A stretch of DNA of 49,377 bases from Bacteroidales bacterium (GCA_018004645.1 JAGNBV010000013.1:1-49377), one strand, 5' to 3'; numbered from the stretch's first letter, positions 28,429 through 39,800 are shown. Translations and numbers: made by a program. The notes: a model not told the origin generated them from the sequence alone.

Positions 28429-28610
28429 TTAAAAACAAACTCGCTTTTTATTAAATTCTTGTACAAAATTATTAAATTTTTCATGGATACGGATTACTCA
28501 CATTTTGTATTGTCCTCTAAACATTGATTATGAGATTATTAGCGCGTCATCAAAATATTATAGTTGTAAATCATCCTTAAAATTGTTTTTTTTGCATAAA
28601 AAAATGACTT

Positions 28611-30011
28611 ATGAAAGAGCAATATCCCTCCTATAAAATTAAAGACCTGTTAAAACTAACAGATTACGGAAAAATTGTCAACCTCAAAGGTTGGGTGCGA
28701 TCCAAAAGAGGGAACAAACAACTGGCTTTTATCGCCATGAATGATGGTTCGGTGATTCACAACATACAGGTGGTGGCCGAACTGGAGAAGTTTGACGAAG
28801 AAACTATAAAACTCATCAGCACCGGAGCTTGTCTTTCGGTGAACGGCAGCCTGGTAGAATCTCCGGGACAAGGTCAGCAGGTGGAGATACAAGCCATAAA
28901 CATTGAGGTTTACGGCACGGCCGATGCTGCCATCTATCCTTTACAGAAAAAAGGGCACACCCTGGAATTTCTTCGGGAGATAGCACATTTGCGGCCCCGA
29001 ACCAATACATTCAGCGCTGTTTTTCGGATCCGCCATGCCATGTCGTTTGCCATTCACAAGTTTTTTAATGACCGCGGTTTTTTCTATCTGCACACCCCGC
29101 TTATCACGGGTTCCGATGCCGAGGGCGCCGGTGCGCTGTTTCAGGTTACCACGCTCGACATGGAAAAACCGCCTCGCAAAGAAGATGGCAGCATTGATTA
29201 TGCACAGGACTTTTTTGGCAAAAGGACCAGTCTTACCGTTTCGGGTCAACTCGAAGGCGAACTGGGAGCCATGGCGCTTGGGTTGATTTATACTTTCGGG
29301 CCTACTTTCCGGGCTGAAAATTCCTATACGCCGCGCCATCTTGCCGAATTCTGGATGATAGAACCCGAGATGGCCTTTTATGATATAACCGACAATATGA
29401 ACCTGGCGGAAGACATGCTGAAATACCTGATTACCTATGCCCTGGAGCATTGTATTGACGACCTGGAATTTCTACAGAAAATGTACGATAATGAGCTTAT
29501 CTCACGCCTGAATTTTGTATTGGCCAACCCGTTTGAACGGCTTGCCTACACCGAAGCAGTAGAAATTCTGATGGCATCGGGGAAAAAATTTGAATACCCT
29601 GTCGGCTGGGGCACTGATCTGCAGTCGGAACATGAAAGATACCTGGTAGAAGATCATTTTAAAAAACCAGTAATACTTACCGATTATCCCAAAGAAATCA
29701 AGGCCTTTTACATGAAACAAAATCCCGATGGCAAAACCGTACGCGCCATGGATGTGCTTTTCCCCAAGATTGGCGAAATTATCGGCGGCTCACAGCGCGA
29801 AGAAAAATACGACCTCTTGCTGAACCGCATCCGCGAAATGGGCATTTCTGAAAAAGAAATGGAATGGTATCTCGACACAAGAAAATTCGGCACCGCACCA
29901 CACAGCGGCTTCGGCCTTGGATTTGAACGGCTGATGCTGTTCATCACCGGGATGGCCAACATTAGAGATGTTATCCCTTTCCCGCGAACTCCGCAAAATG
30001 CCGAATTTTAA
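28611..30011 (+). CDS. asnS: Asparaginyl-tRNA synthetase
   Basis: A 466-residue class IIb synthetase charging tRNA-Asn. An N-terminal OB-fold anticodon-binding domain ([20 protein letters not shown]) is followed by the catalytic core, with motif 2 [20 protein letters not shown] and motif 3 [16 protein letters not shown], ending in the usual IPFPRTP tail. Of the AspRS/AsnRS group, the length and the motif 2 [11 protein letters not shown] pattern favour AsnRS. Its presence means asparagine need not be made on tRNA by amidotransferase. The rpoN gene follows on the same strand after about 94 bp with its own promoter-like site. Confidence 0.97.
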   Translation: MKEQYPSYKIKDLLKLTDYGKIVNLKGWVRSKRGNKQLAFIAMNDGSVIHNIQVVAELEKFDEETIKLISTGACLSVNGSLVESPGQGQQVEIQAINIEVYGTADAAIYPLQKKGHTLEFLREIAHLRPRTNTFSAVFRIRHAMSFAIHKFFNDRGFFYLHTPLITGSDAEGAGALFQVTTLDMEKPPRKEDGSIDYAQDFFGKRTSLTVSGQLEGELGAMALGLIYTFGPTFRAENSYTPRHLAEFWMIEPEMAFYDITDNMNLAEDMLKYLITYALEHCIDDLEFLQKMYDNELISRLNFVLANPFERLAYTEAVEILMASGKKFEYPVGWGTDLQSEHERYLVEDHFKKPVILTDYPKEIKAFYMKQNPDGKTVRAMDVLFPKIGEIIGGSQREEKYDLLLNRIREMGISEKEMEWYLDTRKFGTAPHSGFGLGFERLMLFITGMANIRDVIPFPRTPQNAEF

Positions 30012-30050
30012 TATTGGAATGTTCTTTCATTAACGTGGTGTTTAAGATTT

Positions 30051-30082
30051 TTTGATCAAACCAATAAAAAATATTATATTCG
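30051..30082 (+). promoter_or_regulatory. Candidate rpoN promoter
   Basis: TTTG at 30051-30054 is followed after 20 bp by TATATTCG at 30075-30082, one base from the TAnnTTTG -7 consensus, at the normal spacing for the phylum. The leader before the ATG at 30106 would be about 18 nt. Confidence 0.45.
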
Positions 30083-30105
30083 TAACAAAATAAAAAAGTT
30101 TGGCT

Positions 30106-31617
30106 ATGCTCAACCAGAAACTACAGCAGAAGCTGCAACAAAAACTCTCGCCGCAACAGATACAGTTGATGAAATTGTTACAGCTGCCCACCATAGCTTT
30201 TGAGCAACGTATCAAAGAAGAGCTGGAAGAAAACCCTGCGTTGGAAGACGCCAACGAGTCGGACATGAAAGATGAGCCGCAGGAACAGGAAGAAAACAGC
30301 CTCGAGACAGATGAAACAGAAACAGAAGGCAGCGAAGAGCTGGAAAAAGAAATAGAAGAAGTAGAAAAAGACCCGGAAGAAGTATCTTTTGAAGATTTTC
30401 TGGAAGAAGACGACACCCCAGCCTACAAGCTCAGTGCTTACGAATACAACCCCGACGAAGACGATCACAAGGAAATACCTTTTTCGGTAGGGCAAACCTT
30501 TCATGAATCGCTAATCACCCAGCTAGGTCTGCGTAAGCTTGACGAACGCCAAAAACAAATCGCCACGTTCATTATCGGCAACCTCGATGATTCGGGATAT
30601 CTGCAAAGAGACCTGGCCGCCATGGTTGATGATATCGCCTTTACCCTCAGCATAAATACTACCGAAAAAGAACTGGAAGAGCTGTTAAAAATCATACAGG
30701 AATTTGAGCCCTATGGCGTGGGAGCACGAAACCTCCAGGAATGCCTCGTATTACAGCTTAACAAAAAAGAAGAACTTACACCCGCGGTGGCACTGGCAAA
30801 GACAATCCTTTTAAAGTTTTTTACCGAGTTTACAAAAAAACACTACGACAAAATCGAAAAACGCCTCGACATCAACAGCGAACAATTGAAACAGGCTATG
30901 CATGAGATCCTGCAGCTCAACCCCAAGCCCGGAAACTCGATGATTGACAATGCCAAACCCAACCAATACATTACCACCGACTTCATTATTACCAACAACG
31001 ACGGGGAACTGGAACTCACCCTGAATGCAAAAAACACCCCCGAACTGCGCATCAACAAGGCATACTTAGACATGATTGACACCATGTCATCGAACAAAAA
31101 ACACAGAACGGGACAGGACAAAGAACTCGCCATTTTTGTAAAACAAAAACTAGACTCGGCCCGCTGGTTCATCGACATGATAAAGCAACGCCACGACACC
31201 CTTTACAAGACCATGAAAGCCATCATGGACTTTCAAAGGGAATATTTCCTTGACGGCGACGAGACCAGCCTGAAACCCATGATTTTAAAGGATATTGCAG
31301 AAAAGGTAAACCTCGACATCTCCACCATCTCACGCGTGGTAAACAGCAAATATGTGCAGACTCATTTCGGCACTTTTCTGCTAAAAAGTTTTTTCTCCGA
31401 ATCGCTGCAAACCGAATCAGGCGAAGAAGTCTCCACCCGGGAAGTCAAAAAAATACTTGCAGACTGCATCGGGTCCGAAAGCAAGAAAAAACCCCTCACC
31501 GACGAGCAGCTCACCAAAATACTCAAAGATAAAGGCTATAACATCGCCCGCCGCACAGTGGCCAAATACCGCGAACAACTCGATATCCCCGTGGCCCGGC
31601 TCAGAAAAGAGCTTTAA
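30106..31617 (+). CDS. rpoN: RNA polymerase sigma-54 factor
   Basis: A 503-residue sigma-54, the sigma factor for -24/-12 promoters that depend on AAA+ activators. Region I is the glutamine- and leucine-rich N-terminus (LSPQQIQLMKLLQLP), region II is a long acidic stretch at residues about 45-115, and the core-binding domain follows. The C-terminus has the helix-turn-helix (KDIAEKVNLDISTISRVV) and the RpoN box ARRTVAKYRE near residues 482-491. I start at the ATG at 30106; a TTG at 30100 only adds two residues. No sigma-54 activator gene is in the window. The next gene starts 4 bp after its stop. Confidence 0.97.
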   Translation: MLNQKLQQKLQQKLSPQQIQLMKLLQLPTIAFEQRIKEELEENPALEDANESDMKDEPQEQEENSLETDETETEGSEELEKEIEEVEKDPEEVSFEDFLEEDDTPAYKLSAYEYNPDEDDHKEIPFSVGQTFHESLITQLGLRKLDERQKQIATFIIGNLDDSGYLQRDLAAMVDDIAFTLSINTTEKELEELLKIIQEFEPYGVGARNLQECLVLQLNKKEELTPAVALAKTILLKFFTEFTKKHYDKIEKRLDINSEQLKQAMHEILQLNPKPGNSMIDNAKPNQYITTDFIITNNDGELELTLNAKNTPELRINKAYLDMIDTMSSNKKHRTGQDKELAIFVKQKLDSARWFIDMIKQRHDTLYKTMKAIMDFQREYFLDGDETSLKPMILKDIAEKVNLDISTISRVVNSKYVQTHFGTFLLKSFFSESLQTESGEEVSTREVKKILADCIGSESKKKPLTDEQLTKILKDKGYNIARRTVAKYREQLDIPVARLRKEL

Positions 31618-31621
31618 TTTT

Positions 31622-32233
31622 ATGGAAAACCTTTTTTCAAAAGTGGTTTCGGCGGTTTTTCAACCCGTGTTCATGCCTGTGTACACATACCTCCTTATCT
31701 ATAACATCGACAGTTATATTTCGTTCGCACTGAACCCTTCAGTAAAGATTCTCTTATTTTTAATGATTTTATTTTCGACAGTTATCTTACCTGTATTGGT
31801 TTTTGTCATTTTTAAAAGAAATTATGTTATCAGCAGTTTTCACATGAAAACCAATGAGGAAAGGAATTATCCGTATCTGGTAACAGCCCTGATATATTTT
31901 GGCCTGTACCTTTTATTATCAAAAACCGCCCTGCCCCCCATATACGGGGTATTTTTTATGGCTGCCACAGTATTGTCGCTGGTGTTGTTGTTTATAAACC
32001 TGCGCTTTAAAATCAGCGCCCACATGGCAGGCATTGGTGGTGTTTCCGGCCTGCTTGCCGGAATTGCCTTTCGCTGGAACCTGGAACTTACCCTGCCGGT
32101 AATAATTGCTATTGCCTGTGCAGGCCTGGTGGGCTATGCACGATTAAAACTAAACGCCCACAAGCCCTCCGAAGTATATTTCGGATTTCTTGCAGGCGTT
32201 TCGGTTTTTTTGTTGTTTACGCTACTGCTGTAA
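31622..32233 (+). CDS. PAP2-like integral membrane protein
   Basis: A 203-residue protein with about six hydrophobic segments, starting MENLFSKVVSAVFQPVFMPV at the ATG at 31622, 4 bp after the rpoN stop. A longer open frame reaching back to 31457 overlaps rpoN and is not used. The segment SAHMAGIGGVSGLLAG resembles the second conserved motif of PAP2-type phosphatases, but I cannot see the complete lysine/arginine and final histidine set, so catalytic ability is uncertain. It is probably read from the rpoN promoter. Its stop is one base from the stop of the convergent gene. Confidence 0.78.
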   Translation: MENLFSKVVSAVFQPVFMPVYTYLLIYNIDSYISFALNPSVKILLFLMILFSTVILPVLVFVIFKRNYVISSFHMKTNEERNYPYLVTALIYFGLYLLLSKTALPPIYGVFFMAATVLSLVLLFINLRFKISAHMAGIGGVSGLLAGIAFRWNLELTLPVIIAIACAGLVGYARLKLNAHKPSEVYFGFLAGVSVFLLFTLLL

Positions 32234-32234
32234 A

Positions 32235-32990
32235 TCAATAGGGCGAAATAGTCAACCCTACGGAGATAGGATACATATCGGGGCCTTTGTCTTTTTTAAA
32301 CAGATGCGACAAAGAATAATACGCATAGGCCTGAACCCATTTCCAACCCGTACGCACAGTAATTCCATAGCGGACACTGTTTACGTTGGGAATCCTGTAC
32401 TCCTTAGTTTTTATGGTAGGTGTCGGATAATCTTCATAGAAATTATCTCCGCGGTATTTGGTGTGATTGCTTAACATCACCCCGAATTTACCTCCGAGGT
32501 AAAATTTAAATGCATTGTTTTTCAGGCGGAAACGAAATTCCAGGGGAATATCCGCATAGACTACCGTAAACTTGTTATTCTTATAATGTATATCCTGCGC
32601 CCCGTCGGTAGATTTAGCCGGTATTTTGGTAAAATACGTAGCCCCTCCATACACCTTGTTTCCGGTAGAATCGAGAGTATAATTTATAGGATAAGCGTCG
32701 CTGTAAAGATTATGACAACTCACACCCAAACCCACTGCAAAACTGAAATTGCTGGTTCCGAAAGGAAATTCTTTCAAGATACTAACATTTGCTCCGCGGT
32801 TGATCTGTTTGGGATCGATAGAATCTTTGGCGGCACCTTTCATAATCCACATATCGGTAAAGACATCGGCAACCAGTCTGTCGGCCTGGGTAAGTTTGCC
32901 ATAGATGGTCTTTTTCTTGTCTTCCTTATCCTGTGCACTCAGGCTATACGACAAAGCCAGGCATAGTGCAACAAACATTATTTTTTTCAT
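32235..32990 (-). CDS. Outer membrane beta-barrel protein
   Basis: A 251-residue protein with a signal peptide (MKKIMFVALCLALSYSLSAQ). The mature part has alternating amphipathic strands separated by charged turns: FSFAVGLGVSCHNLY, VYADIPLEFRFRLK, FKFYLGGKFGVMLS and VQAYAYYSLSHLF. It ends PISVGLTISPY with an aromatic C-terminal residue, typical of outer membrane barrels. This is the common 8-10 strand barrel type of Bacteroidota; it has some PorT-like character (ADIPLEFRF), but not enough to name it so. It is a single gene; function unknown. Confidence 0.82.
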   Translation of the reverse strand: MKKIMFVALCLALSYSLSAQDKEDKKKTIYGKLTQADRLVADVFTDMWIMKGAAKDSIDPKQINRGANVSILKEFPFGTSNFSFAVGLGVSCHNLYSDAYPINYTLDSTGNKVYGGATYFTKIPAKSTDGAQDIHYKNNKFTVVYADIPLEFRFRLKNNAFKFYLGGKFGVMLSNHTKYRGDNFYEDYPTPTIKTKEYRIPNVNSVRYGITVRTGWKWVQAYAYYSLSHLFKKDKGPDMYPISVGLTISPY

Positions 32991-33365
32991 GAATTAAAAA
33001 TTTATTTGATGACAAAGATAGCATAAATCAAATATCGTACCTCAATTTTAATTACCCTCCTTACCTCTTGCAGGCAGAATTCTTTACTCACAGTAAAGAA
33101 CACCTGTTCATTACATCAACCTACTATAACGTCATTTTTTTAGTTATCATATACGTATAAAAATTTTCGCCCCAATAAATCCTTATAAAGTTTAATGTTG
33201 GCCTAATAAAAACTAAACGAAAGTTTTATAATTACTTCCATTATTTTATTGTTGATTTTCAGATTTTATTTAATTTTTTTTTAACTTTGGCTGGACAATT
33301 AACATTAACTTCAAGTTTTTATAGATTAAAGTCAAGTTTTTCAACATTAACTTATAACTAATTTT
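32991..33365. other. AT-rich gap with a -7 promoter element
   Basis: This 375-bp gap holds no convincing gene. TAACTTTG at 33282-33289 is a perfect TAnnTTTG element reading + about 77 bp before the giant surface-protein gene and is its likely promoter. The leader contains repeated ATTAAC and TCAAGTTTTT words (33300-33360) of unknown meaning. Confidence 0.5.
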
Positions 33366-36300
33366 ATGCAACAACCCATACCCAATCTTTTTAAGCTCCT
33401 GATTATTTTTGTGATTTTAAGTTCCTGTGCTTTCTCTGCAAAATCGCAAACCACAGAAAATTGGTCCATCAAATGGAATTATCCAAAAGTTTTTATTGAA
33501 AATAAAGGCCAGTTCGAGGGCAGGGATAAAAAGCCGGACTCACAGATTTTGTACGCTGTGGACCATACCGCCGTGCAGGTATTTTTCACCAGAGAAGGAC
33601 TCACCTATCGCCTCGATACCAAAATAAAAAATAAAAACCGCAAAAAAGGTGACACCACCCAGCCAAAAAGACTGGTGGTAAGCGATTTTGTACATATGAC
33701 CTGGGAGGGAGCAAACCCCGACCCGCAAATAATCCCGGAAGACCTGAACCCAGATTATCACACCTACTCCATGTTGAGCCGGGACAGAAAAAGTTATTAC
33801 GACATCAGAAACATCAAGGGATATAAAAAAATCACTTACAAAAACCTCTATCCGGCCATTGATGTGGAATACGTTTTTCATCCCGAATCAGGTATCAAAT
33901 ATGCGCTGGTGCTGCATCCCGGCGCCGATATTAGCAAGGTCAGGATGAAATTTGTTACCGATTCTTCTGTTTTTATTGACAAGAATGGAAATCTGAAGAT
34001 TGCCACCATTTACGGTGATATAACCGAACAAGCCCCTGTGAGTTTTTATAGCGGAAATAACACGCCAATTTCCTCGCATTTTCAACTGTACAACAACGAA
34101 GTATCCTTTGTGCTGGGTGATTACGACCACAACCAAAAAGTGGTGATAGACCCCTGGGTGCAAACGCCCACACTGGCCAATTCCAACGGAGTGTGGGAGT
34201 TGGATAAAGATGGTGCGGGCAATATTTACACCATCGGTGGAGATATGCCTATGAAGCTGCAGAAATGGAGTGCTGCCGGCGTATTACAATGGACATATAA
34301 CACCCCCTGGGACACAGCCAACAACTGGCTGGGAACGCTGACCACTGATCAGAATGGCAACTCTTATATTACTTCCGGCTCTGTAGCCGCTATTCAAAAA
34401 GTAAATTCTTCCGGTTCATTGGTCTGGGGTGCCAACGGCGGCTCCATGGACGAATACTGGATGATTGCCTTCAACTGCGACCAGACCAAGCTGATCGTGG
34501 GCGGCACCCGTCTCGACCCAGTCGTTATTGAAAACAGCCACGGTGTCATTTTCGATATCAACACCAATACTGGCAGTGTGATTTCGCTGGTTAATGTAGC
34601 CAAAAGCAGGACTTATACCATGCTGGGATTACCAATTGCAGAACCCAACGAAGTAAGGGCTTTATCTGCTTCAAGAGATGCAAAATACTATTACCTTACC
34701 CTGGACTCTGTCGGTGCTATAAATCAGAATATGACACTATGCACCACGAATGATCCGGTTTTTCAGATCCCTTCAACCTATGAATTCGCATACAAATCAG
34801 AAAATTACCGGCCCAACAACGGCAACGCCGGTATCCGTGCCATCAGGGCAAATAACAATTTTGTCTATACCCAAAATGGCGCTACCATTCACAAACGTTC
34901 CCTGATCAACGGATCCATCATTAGTTCTGCTACCATTCCGGGAGGTATCTCCACACAAGTTTCCATGACCAATTTCTATCAGCCCGGCAACAACGGTATT
35001 GCTGTGGATTCATGCGGCAATGTGTATGTGGGCTCAGGCGACCGGGTGATTAAGTACGATGCAAACCTTAACCAGCTATCGCAAACTACGCTGCCTTTTG
35101 CCGTTTTTGACGTGATTGTAACTCCGGGCGGCAATGTGGTGGTTTGTGGCGCTACCGGCAGTTCCTCAAGCACGTCGCGTACAGGGTATATCCAATCAAT
35201 AAACATGTCGGCCTGTTATCCTTTTGCTCATATTTGCTGCAACACGACCATCTGTCCTGTAGGACCTTTTTGTCTGAATGATCCGGCGGCTGTCCTCATC
35301 AGCGAAACATCCGGTGGCACATGGAGCGGCCCTGGTGTCAATGCCACCAGCGGTTTGTTTATGCCTTCGGCTGCAGGAGTTGGCACACACACCATCACCT
35401 ATACCCTTCCCTGTGGCTCCAGTTCCATAACCATCACAGTAAACCCCTGTGTCCCCCTTACGGTGTGCCAAACCTTAACCGGCGACATGACGGTGTCGGG
35501 CGGGACCGGGCCTTACAACTGGCAGCAATGGTCGCCTGCCACCTCATTCCCCATTACCAACCAGGCCGAATGCCAGTCGTGCGGATATACCTGGAACTCG
35601 CTGATGGGAATGTGTATGAATGGCATGATGCCGGTAACCACGTGTAATATGCCTGCCGGGTGGACGACCTTTGCCACAGGCAACACCACCACACCTCCAG
35701 GCACATGGCCTATACGTGTCATCGATGCCAACGGCGATTCCGCCATCATCAGTTCATTAGCTTCTTTGCCGGCCTGTTCCGCCTGCCCGCCATTTACCTT
35801 CAACATCACCAACGTCGTAAATGTATGCCCCGGTCAGACCAACGGAGGCTTCACTGTTACCGCCGGCGGAGGCACAACGCCCTATGATTATTTGTTGAAA
35901 ACCCCCGGCGGGAGTATTATTGCATCCTACAACAATGTAAGCGGATCACAGTCTTTTACCGGCCTTACTGCAGGATCCTATAACCTGGTTGCTGTGGACA
36001 GCGACACCTGCAGTGATTCCACGGTGGTCACCATTACGCAGCCCACGCCAATAAACATTATACTCACCCCTCAGGATGAACAATGCTCTAATAGTTGCAA
36101 CGGATCGGTTACGGCCCTTGTAACGGGCGGCGACAGCCCCTATGCCTATGCATGGAATAATGGCCAGGATTCCGCTGTCATCCATGGACTTTGTGCCGGG
36201 ACTTATACAGTAACCGTTACCGATTCCAATTCATGCAACAATACGGCCACTACCATCGTTGGCTCGGCGGTGCCCATCAGTGCCGATTTTACAGCAGATC

Positions 36301-36797
36301 CCTCGTCGGGTAGCGTACCGCTGAATGTTTTCTTCGAACACACCGGCACCGGAGCAGTGCAGTGGTACTGGAATTTTGGCGACGGCGACTTTTCAACGGA
36401 TGAAAACCCCTTACATACCTACGATTCCACAGGAACGTACACTGTAACACTAATTGTTTCTTCCGGCCCACCGGATTTTTGCCAGGATACTGCCACGATG
36501 ATAATTGATGTGGCTAAACCTTCCAGAATGACTATCCCAAACGTATTTACCCCAAATAACGACGGGCATAATGACGAATTTATCATGGATGCCAAAGAAA
36601 TAAAAACTTTTTCATGTTCCATTTACAACCGCTGGGGCAAAAAGGTTTTTGAGTGGACTGACATTAACGAGGGATGGGACGGTAAAACAAAAGGAGGCGC
36701 TGCCGCCGCCGATGGCGTCTATTATTTTATTATACAGGCAGTGGGAACCGATGAGGTTGAATATGACATTTCAGGAACCGTTACCCTGCTAAGGTAA
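33366..36797 (+). CDS. Giant T9SS type B surface protein, paralogue 1
   Basis: A 1143-residue secreted protein. Signal peptide about 1-28. Next comes the Bacteroidota N-terminal domain starting FIENKGQFEGRDKK and containing ILYAVDHTAVQVFFTREG, then a beta-propeller-like region with SBBP-type blades (GNIYTIGGD, GNVYVGSGDRVIKYD). An Ig-like domain (ETSGGTWSGPGVNATSGLF), a Cys/Met-rich segment with C736, C739, C750 and C760, SprB-like repeats (GGDSPYAYAWNNGQDS) and a PKD domain (WYWNFGDGDFSTDENPLHTY) follow. The end is a gliding-motility-associated C-terminal domain (IPNVFTPNNDGHNDEF through RWGKKVFEWTDINEGWDGK), the type B T9SS signal. Probably an adhesin or matrix protein. A near copy follows 59 bp downstream. 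Confidence 0.92.
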   Translation: MQQPIPNLFKLLIIFVILSSCAFSAKSQTTENWSIKWNYPKVFIENKGQFEGRDKKPDSQILYAVDHTAVQVFFTREGLTYRLDTKIKNKNRKKGDTTQPKRLVVSDFVHMTWEGANPDPQIIPEDLNPDYHTYSMLSRDRKSYYDIRNIKGYKKITYKNLYPAIDVEYVFHPESGIKYALVLHPGADISKVRMKFVTDSSVFIDKNGNLKIATIYGDITEQAPVSFYSGNNTPISSHFQLYNNEVSFVLGDYDHNQKVVIDPWVQTPTLANSNGVWELDKDGAGNIYTIGGDMPMKLQKWSAAGVLQWTYNTPWDTANNWLGTLTTDQNGNSYITSGSVAAIQKVNSSGSLVWGANGGSMDEYWMIAFNCDQTKLIVGGTRLDPVVIENSHGVIFDINTNTGSVISLVNVAKSRTYTMLGLPIAEPNEVRALSASRDAKYYYLTLDSVGAINQNMTLCTTNDPVFQIPSTYEFAYKSENYRPNNGNAGIRAIRANNNFVYTQNGATIHKRSLINGSIISSATIPGGISTQVSMTNFYQPGNNGIAVDSCGNVYVGSGDRVIKYDANLNQLSQTTLPFAVFDVIVTPGGNVVVCGATGSSSSTSRTGYIQSINMSACYPFAHICCNTTICPVGPFCLNDPAAVLISETSGGTWSGPGVNATSGLFMPSAAGVGTHTITYTLPCGSSSITITVNPCVPLTVCQTLTGDMTVSGGTGPYNWQQWSPATSFPITNQAECQSCGYTWNSLMGMCMNGMMPVTTCNMPAGWTTFATGNTTTPPGTWPIRVIDANGDSAIISSLASLPACSACPPFTFNITNVVNVCPGQTNGGFTVTAGGGTTPYDYLLKTPGGSIIASYNNVSGSQSFTGLTAGSYNLVAVDSDTCSDSTVVTITQPTPINIILTPQDEQCSNSCNGSVTALVTGGDSPYAYAWNNGQDSAVIHGLCAGTYTVTVTDSNSCNNTATTIVGSAVPISADFTADPSSGSVPLNVFFEHTGTGAVQWYWNFGDGDFSTDENPLHTYDSTGTYTVTLIVSSGPPDFCQDTATMIIDVAKPSRMTIPNVFTPNNDGHNDEFIMDAKEIKTFSCSIYNRWGKKVFEWTDINEGWDGKTKGGAAAADGVYYFIIQAVGTDEVEYDISGTVTLLR
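33462..35785 (+). repeat. Duplicated block, copy 1
   Basis: From Trp33 of this protein to the end of the Cys/Met-rich segment, the DNA aligns with 36989-39312 at a constant offset of 3,527 bp, so no net insertion or deletion has occurred over about 2.3 kb. Long runs are identical, for example around 33541-33650. The signal-peptide region and everything after the block diverge. Confidence 0.9.
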
Positions 36798-36856
36798 GGC
36801 ATTTGTGAAACAAATTATATAAAACATTCATCAAACAAACAAAACCATTTTCAATC

Positions 36857-39800
36857 ATGCACCAACAAACCATCGTAAGTATGCTCCTGAAAAAAAACAG
36901 AAGTTATCCTTTGGTTTTCCTGAAACTTTTTTCCCTGCTGGCCCTTAGTCTGTTCTTTCATGCAAAAGGGTATGGACAGGCGCAGGACTGGTCTGTCAAA
37001 TGGAACTATCCAAAAGTATTTATTGAAAACAAAGGCCAGTTTGATGGCAGGGATAAAAAGCCGGACTCACAGATTTTATACGCTGTGGACCATACCGCCG
37101 TGCAGGTATTTTTCACCAGAGAAGGACTCACCTATCGCCTCGATACCAAAATAAAAAATAAAAACCGCAAAAAAGGAGATACCACCCAGCCAAAAAGACT
37201 GGTGGTAAGCGATTTTGTATATATGACCTGGGAGGGAGCAAACCCCGACCCGCAAATAATCCCGGAAAACCTGAGCCCCGATTATCACACTTACTCCATG
37301 TTGAGCCGGGACAGAAAAAGTTATTACGACATCAGAAACATCAAGGGATATAAAAAAATCACTTACAAAAACCTCTATCCGGCCATTGATGTGGAATACG
37401 TTTTTCATCCCGAATCAGGTATCAAATATGCGCTGGTATTACATCCCGGCGCCGATATCAGCAAGGTCAGGATGAAATTTGTTACCGATTCTTCTGTTTT
37501 TATTGACAAAAATGGAAATCTGAAGATTGCAACCATTTATGGTGATATTACTGAACACGCTCCTGTGAGTTTTTATAGCGGAAACAACACGCCGATATCC
37601 TCGCATTTTCAACTGTACAACAACGAAGTTTCCTTTGTGCTGGGGGACTACGACCACAACCAAAAAGTGGTGATAGACCCCTGGGTACAAACGCCCACAC
37701 TGGCCAATTCCAACGGAGTATGGGAATTGGATAAAGATGGTGCGGGTAATATTTACACCATCGGTGGAGATATGCCTATGAAGTTACAGAAATGGAGTGC
37801 TGCCGGCGTATTGCAATGGACATATAACACCCCCTGGGACACCGCCAACAATTGGCTGGGAACGCTTACTACCGACCAAAACGGCAACTCGTATATTACT
37901 TCGGGCTCGGAGGCGGTCATACAAAGAGTAAATTCCTCTGGCTCCATGGTGTGGAGCGCCAACGGCGGCGCTATGGACGAATACTGGATGATTGCCTTCA
38001 ACTGCGACCAGACCAAGCTGATCGTAGGCGGCACACGTGTGGATCCATTAATAACCGCCAACAGCCATGGTGTGATCTTCGACATCAACACCTCTAACGG
38101 GAGTGTTATCTCGTTAGTTAATGTGGCTAAAAGCAGGACTTACACTCTTCTGGGAATGCCGGTTACCGAACCCAACGAAGTACGTGCGTTATCTTCTTCC
38201 AGAGATGCTAAGTACTATTTCCTCACGTTGGACTCTGTGGGTGCCATCACACAAAATATGAACCTCTGTTCTTCCAACGGCCCTGTTTTTAAACATATTT
38301 CAGGATATAACTTTTCTTACAAATGTGAAAATTACCGTCCTAATAACAGTAATTCCGGCATACGTTCCGTCAGGGCAAATAATAACTTTGTCTATACCCA
38401 GAATGGAACCACTCTTCACAAACGTTCGCTGGCCGATGGCTCTGTTTTAACCACGGTCACTATACCCGGAGGAATTTCTTCTTCGGTGGCCATGACCAAT
38501 TTCAATCAGCCCGGCAACAGCGGAATAGCCGTTGACGATTGCGGCAATGTGTATGTGGGTTCCGGCGACCGGGTAATCAAGTACGACGCAAACCTTAACC
38601 AGTTATCGCAAACTACACTGCCTTTTGCTGTTTTTGACGTGGTGGTTGCTCCCGGTGGCAATGTGGTTGTCTGCGGCGCTACCGGAAACTCTTCCAGCAC
38701 TTCGAGGACAGGCTATGTGCAATCGATTAATATGTCGGCATGTGCTCCTTTTGCACTGATTTGCTGCAACACCACCATATGCCCTGCCGGGCCGTTTTGT
38801 TCCACCGACTCGCCGGTGACGCTTATCTGCGAAACTCCGGGAGGCACCTGGAGCGGCACTGGAGTAGACCCAAGTACGGGAGTCTTTAACCCATCCTCTG
38901 CAGGCGCCGGCACGCACACCATTACCTATACGCTTCCCTGTGGTTCGAGTTCGATAACCATTGTGGTAAGCCCTTGTGTGCCTCTAAATGTATGTCAGGA
39001 GCTTAACGGCGACATGACGGTATCGGGAGGTACGGCTCCCTACAGTTGGCAGCAATATAATGCCGGAGGCACCATCACAATTACCAACCAGGCCGAATGC
39101 CAGTCGTGCGGTTATACCTGGAACTCGCTGATGGGGATGTGTATGAATGGCATGATGCCTGTAACCACCTGCACGGCTCCAGGCGGATGGGTAACCTTTG
39201 CCACCGGAACCACCGTTACACCTCCGGGCACCTGGCCGATACGCGTTATTGACTCCAATGGCGATTCTGCCATCATCAGTTCATTGGCGTCACTGCCGGC
39301 TTGCAGTCCCTGCCCCACACTCACCATCACCACATCCAACATTGTTAACGTATGCGGGACAGCCACCAACGGCAGTTTCACGGCAACAACCAGCGGAGGT
39401 GACGGACCTTATGACTATACGTTAACTCTTGGAGCCACAACATTTGCTACCTTTAACGATGTTGGCGGGCCGCAAAATTTTACCGGGCTGGGCGCGGGAA
39501 CTTATACACTAACAGTTGTTGACGCCAACAACTGCCAGGGAACGACAACCATTACCATCTCCTCTGCGTCGAACCTCACACCGGTGATTGCCGGCCCCAC
39601 AACCATCTGTGCAGGCAGCTCAGCCACCCTGGATGCCGGTGGGCCTTATGCCGGCTATTCCTGGTCATCGGGGGCCACCACCCAAACCATCACCATTTCG
39701 GCCAGCGGAACCTATTCCGTCACCGTATCCGATGGCGGTTGCACAGGCAGCACTTCCATTTCCGTAACGCAAGCCAGCCAGATTACTCCCTCTATCACAG

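Noticed and set aside
31457..31621. Extended N-terminus of the PAP2-like protein
   Set aside because: It overlaps the conserved rpoN C-terminus and RpoN box in another frame; the ATG at 31622 gives the natural membrane-protein start.
32235..32990. Naming the beta-barrel protein PorT
   Set aside because: The barrel character is shared by many families and I could not see PorT-specific features or context.
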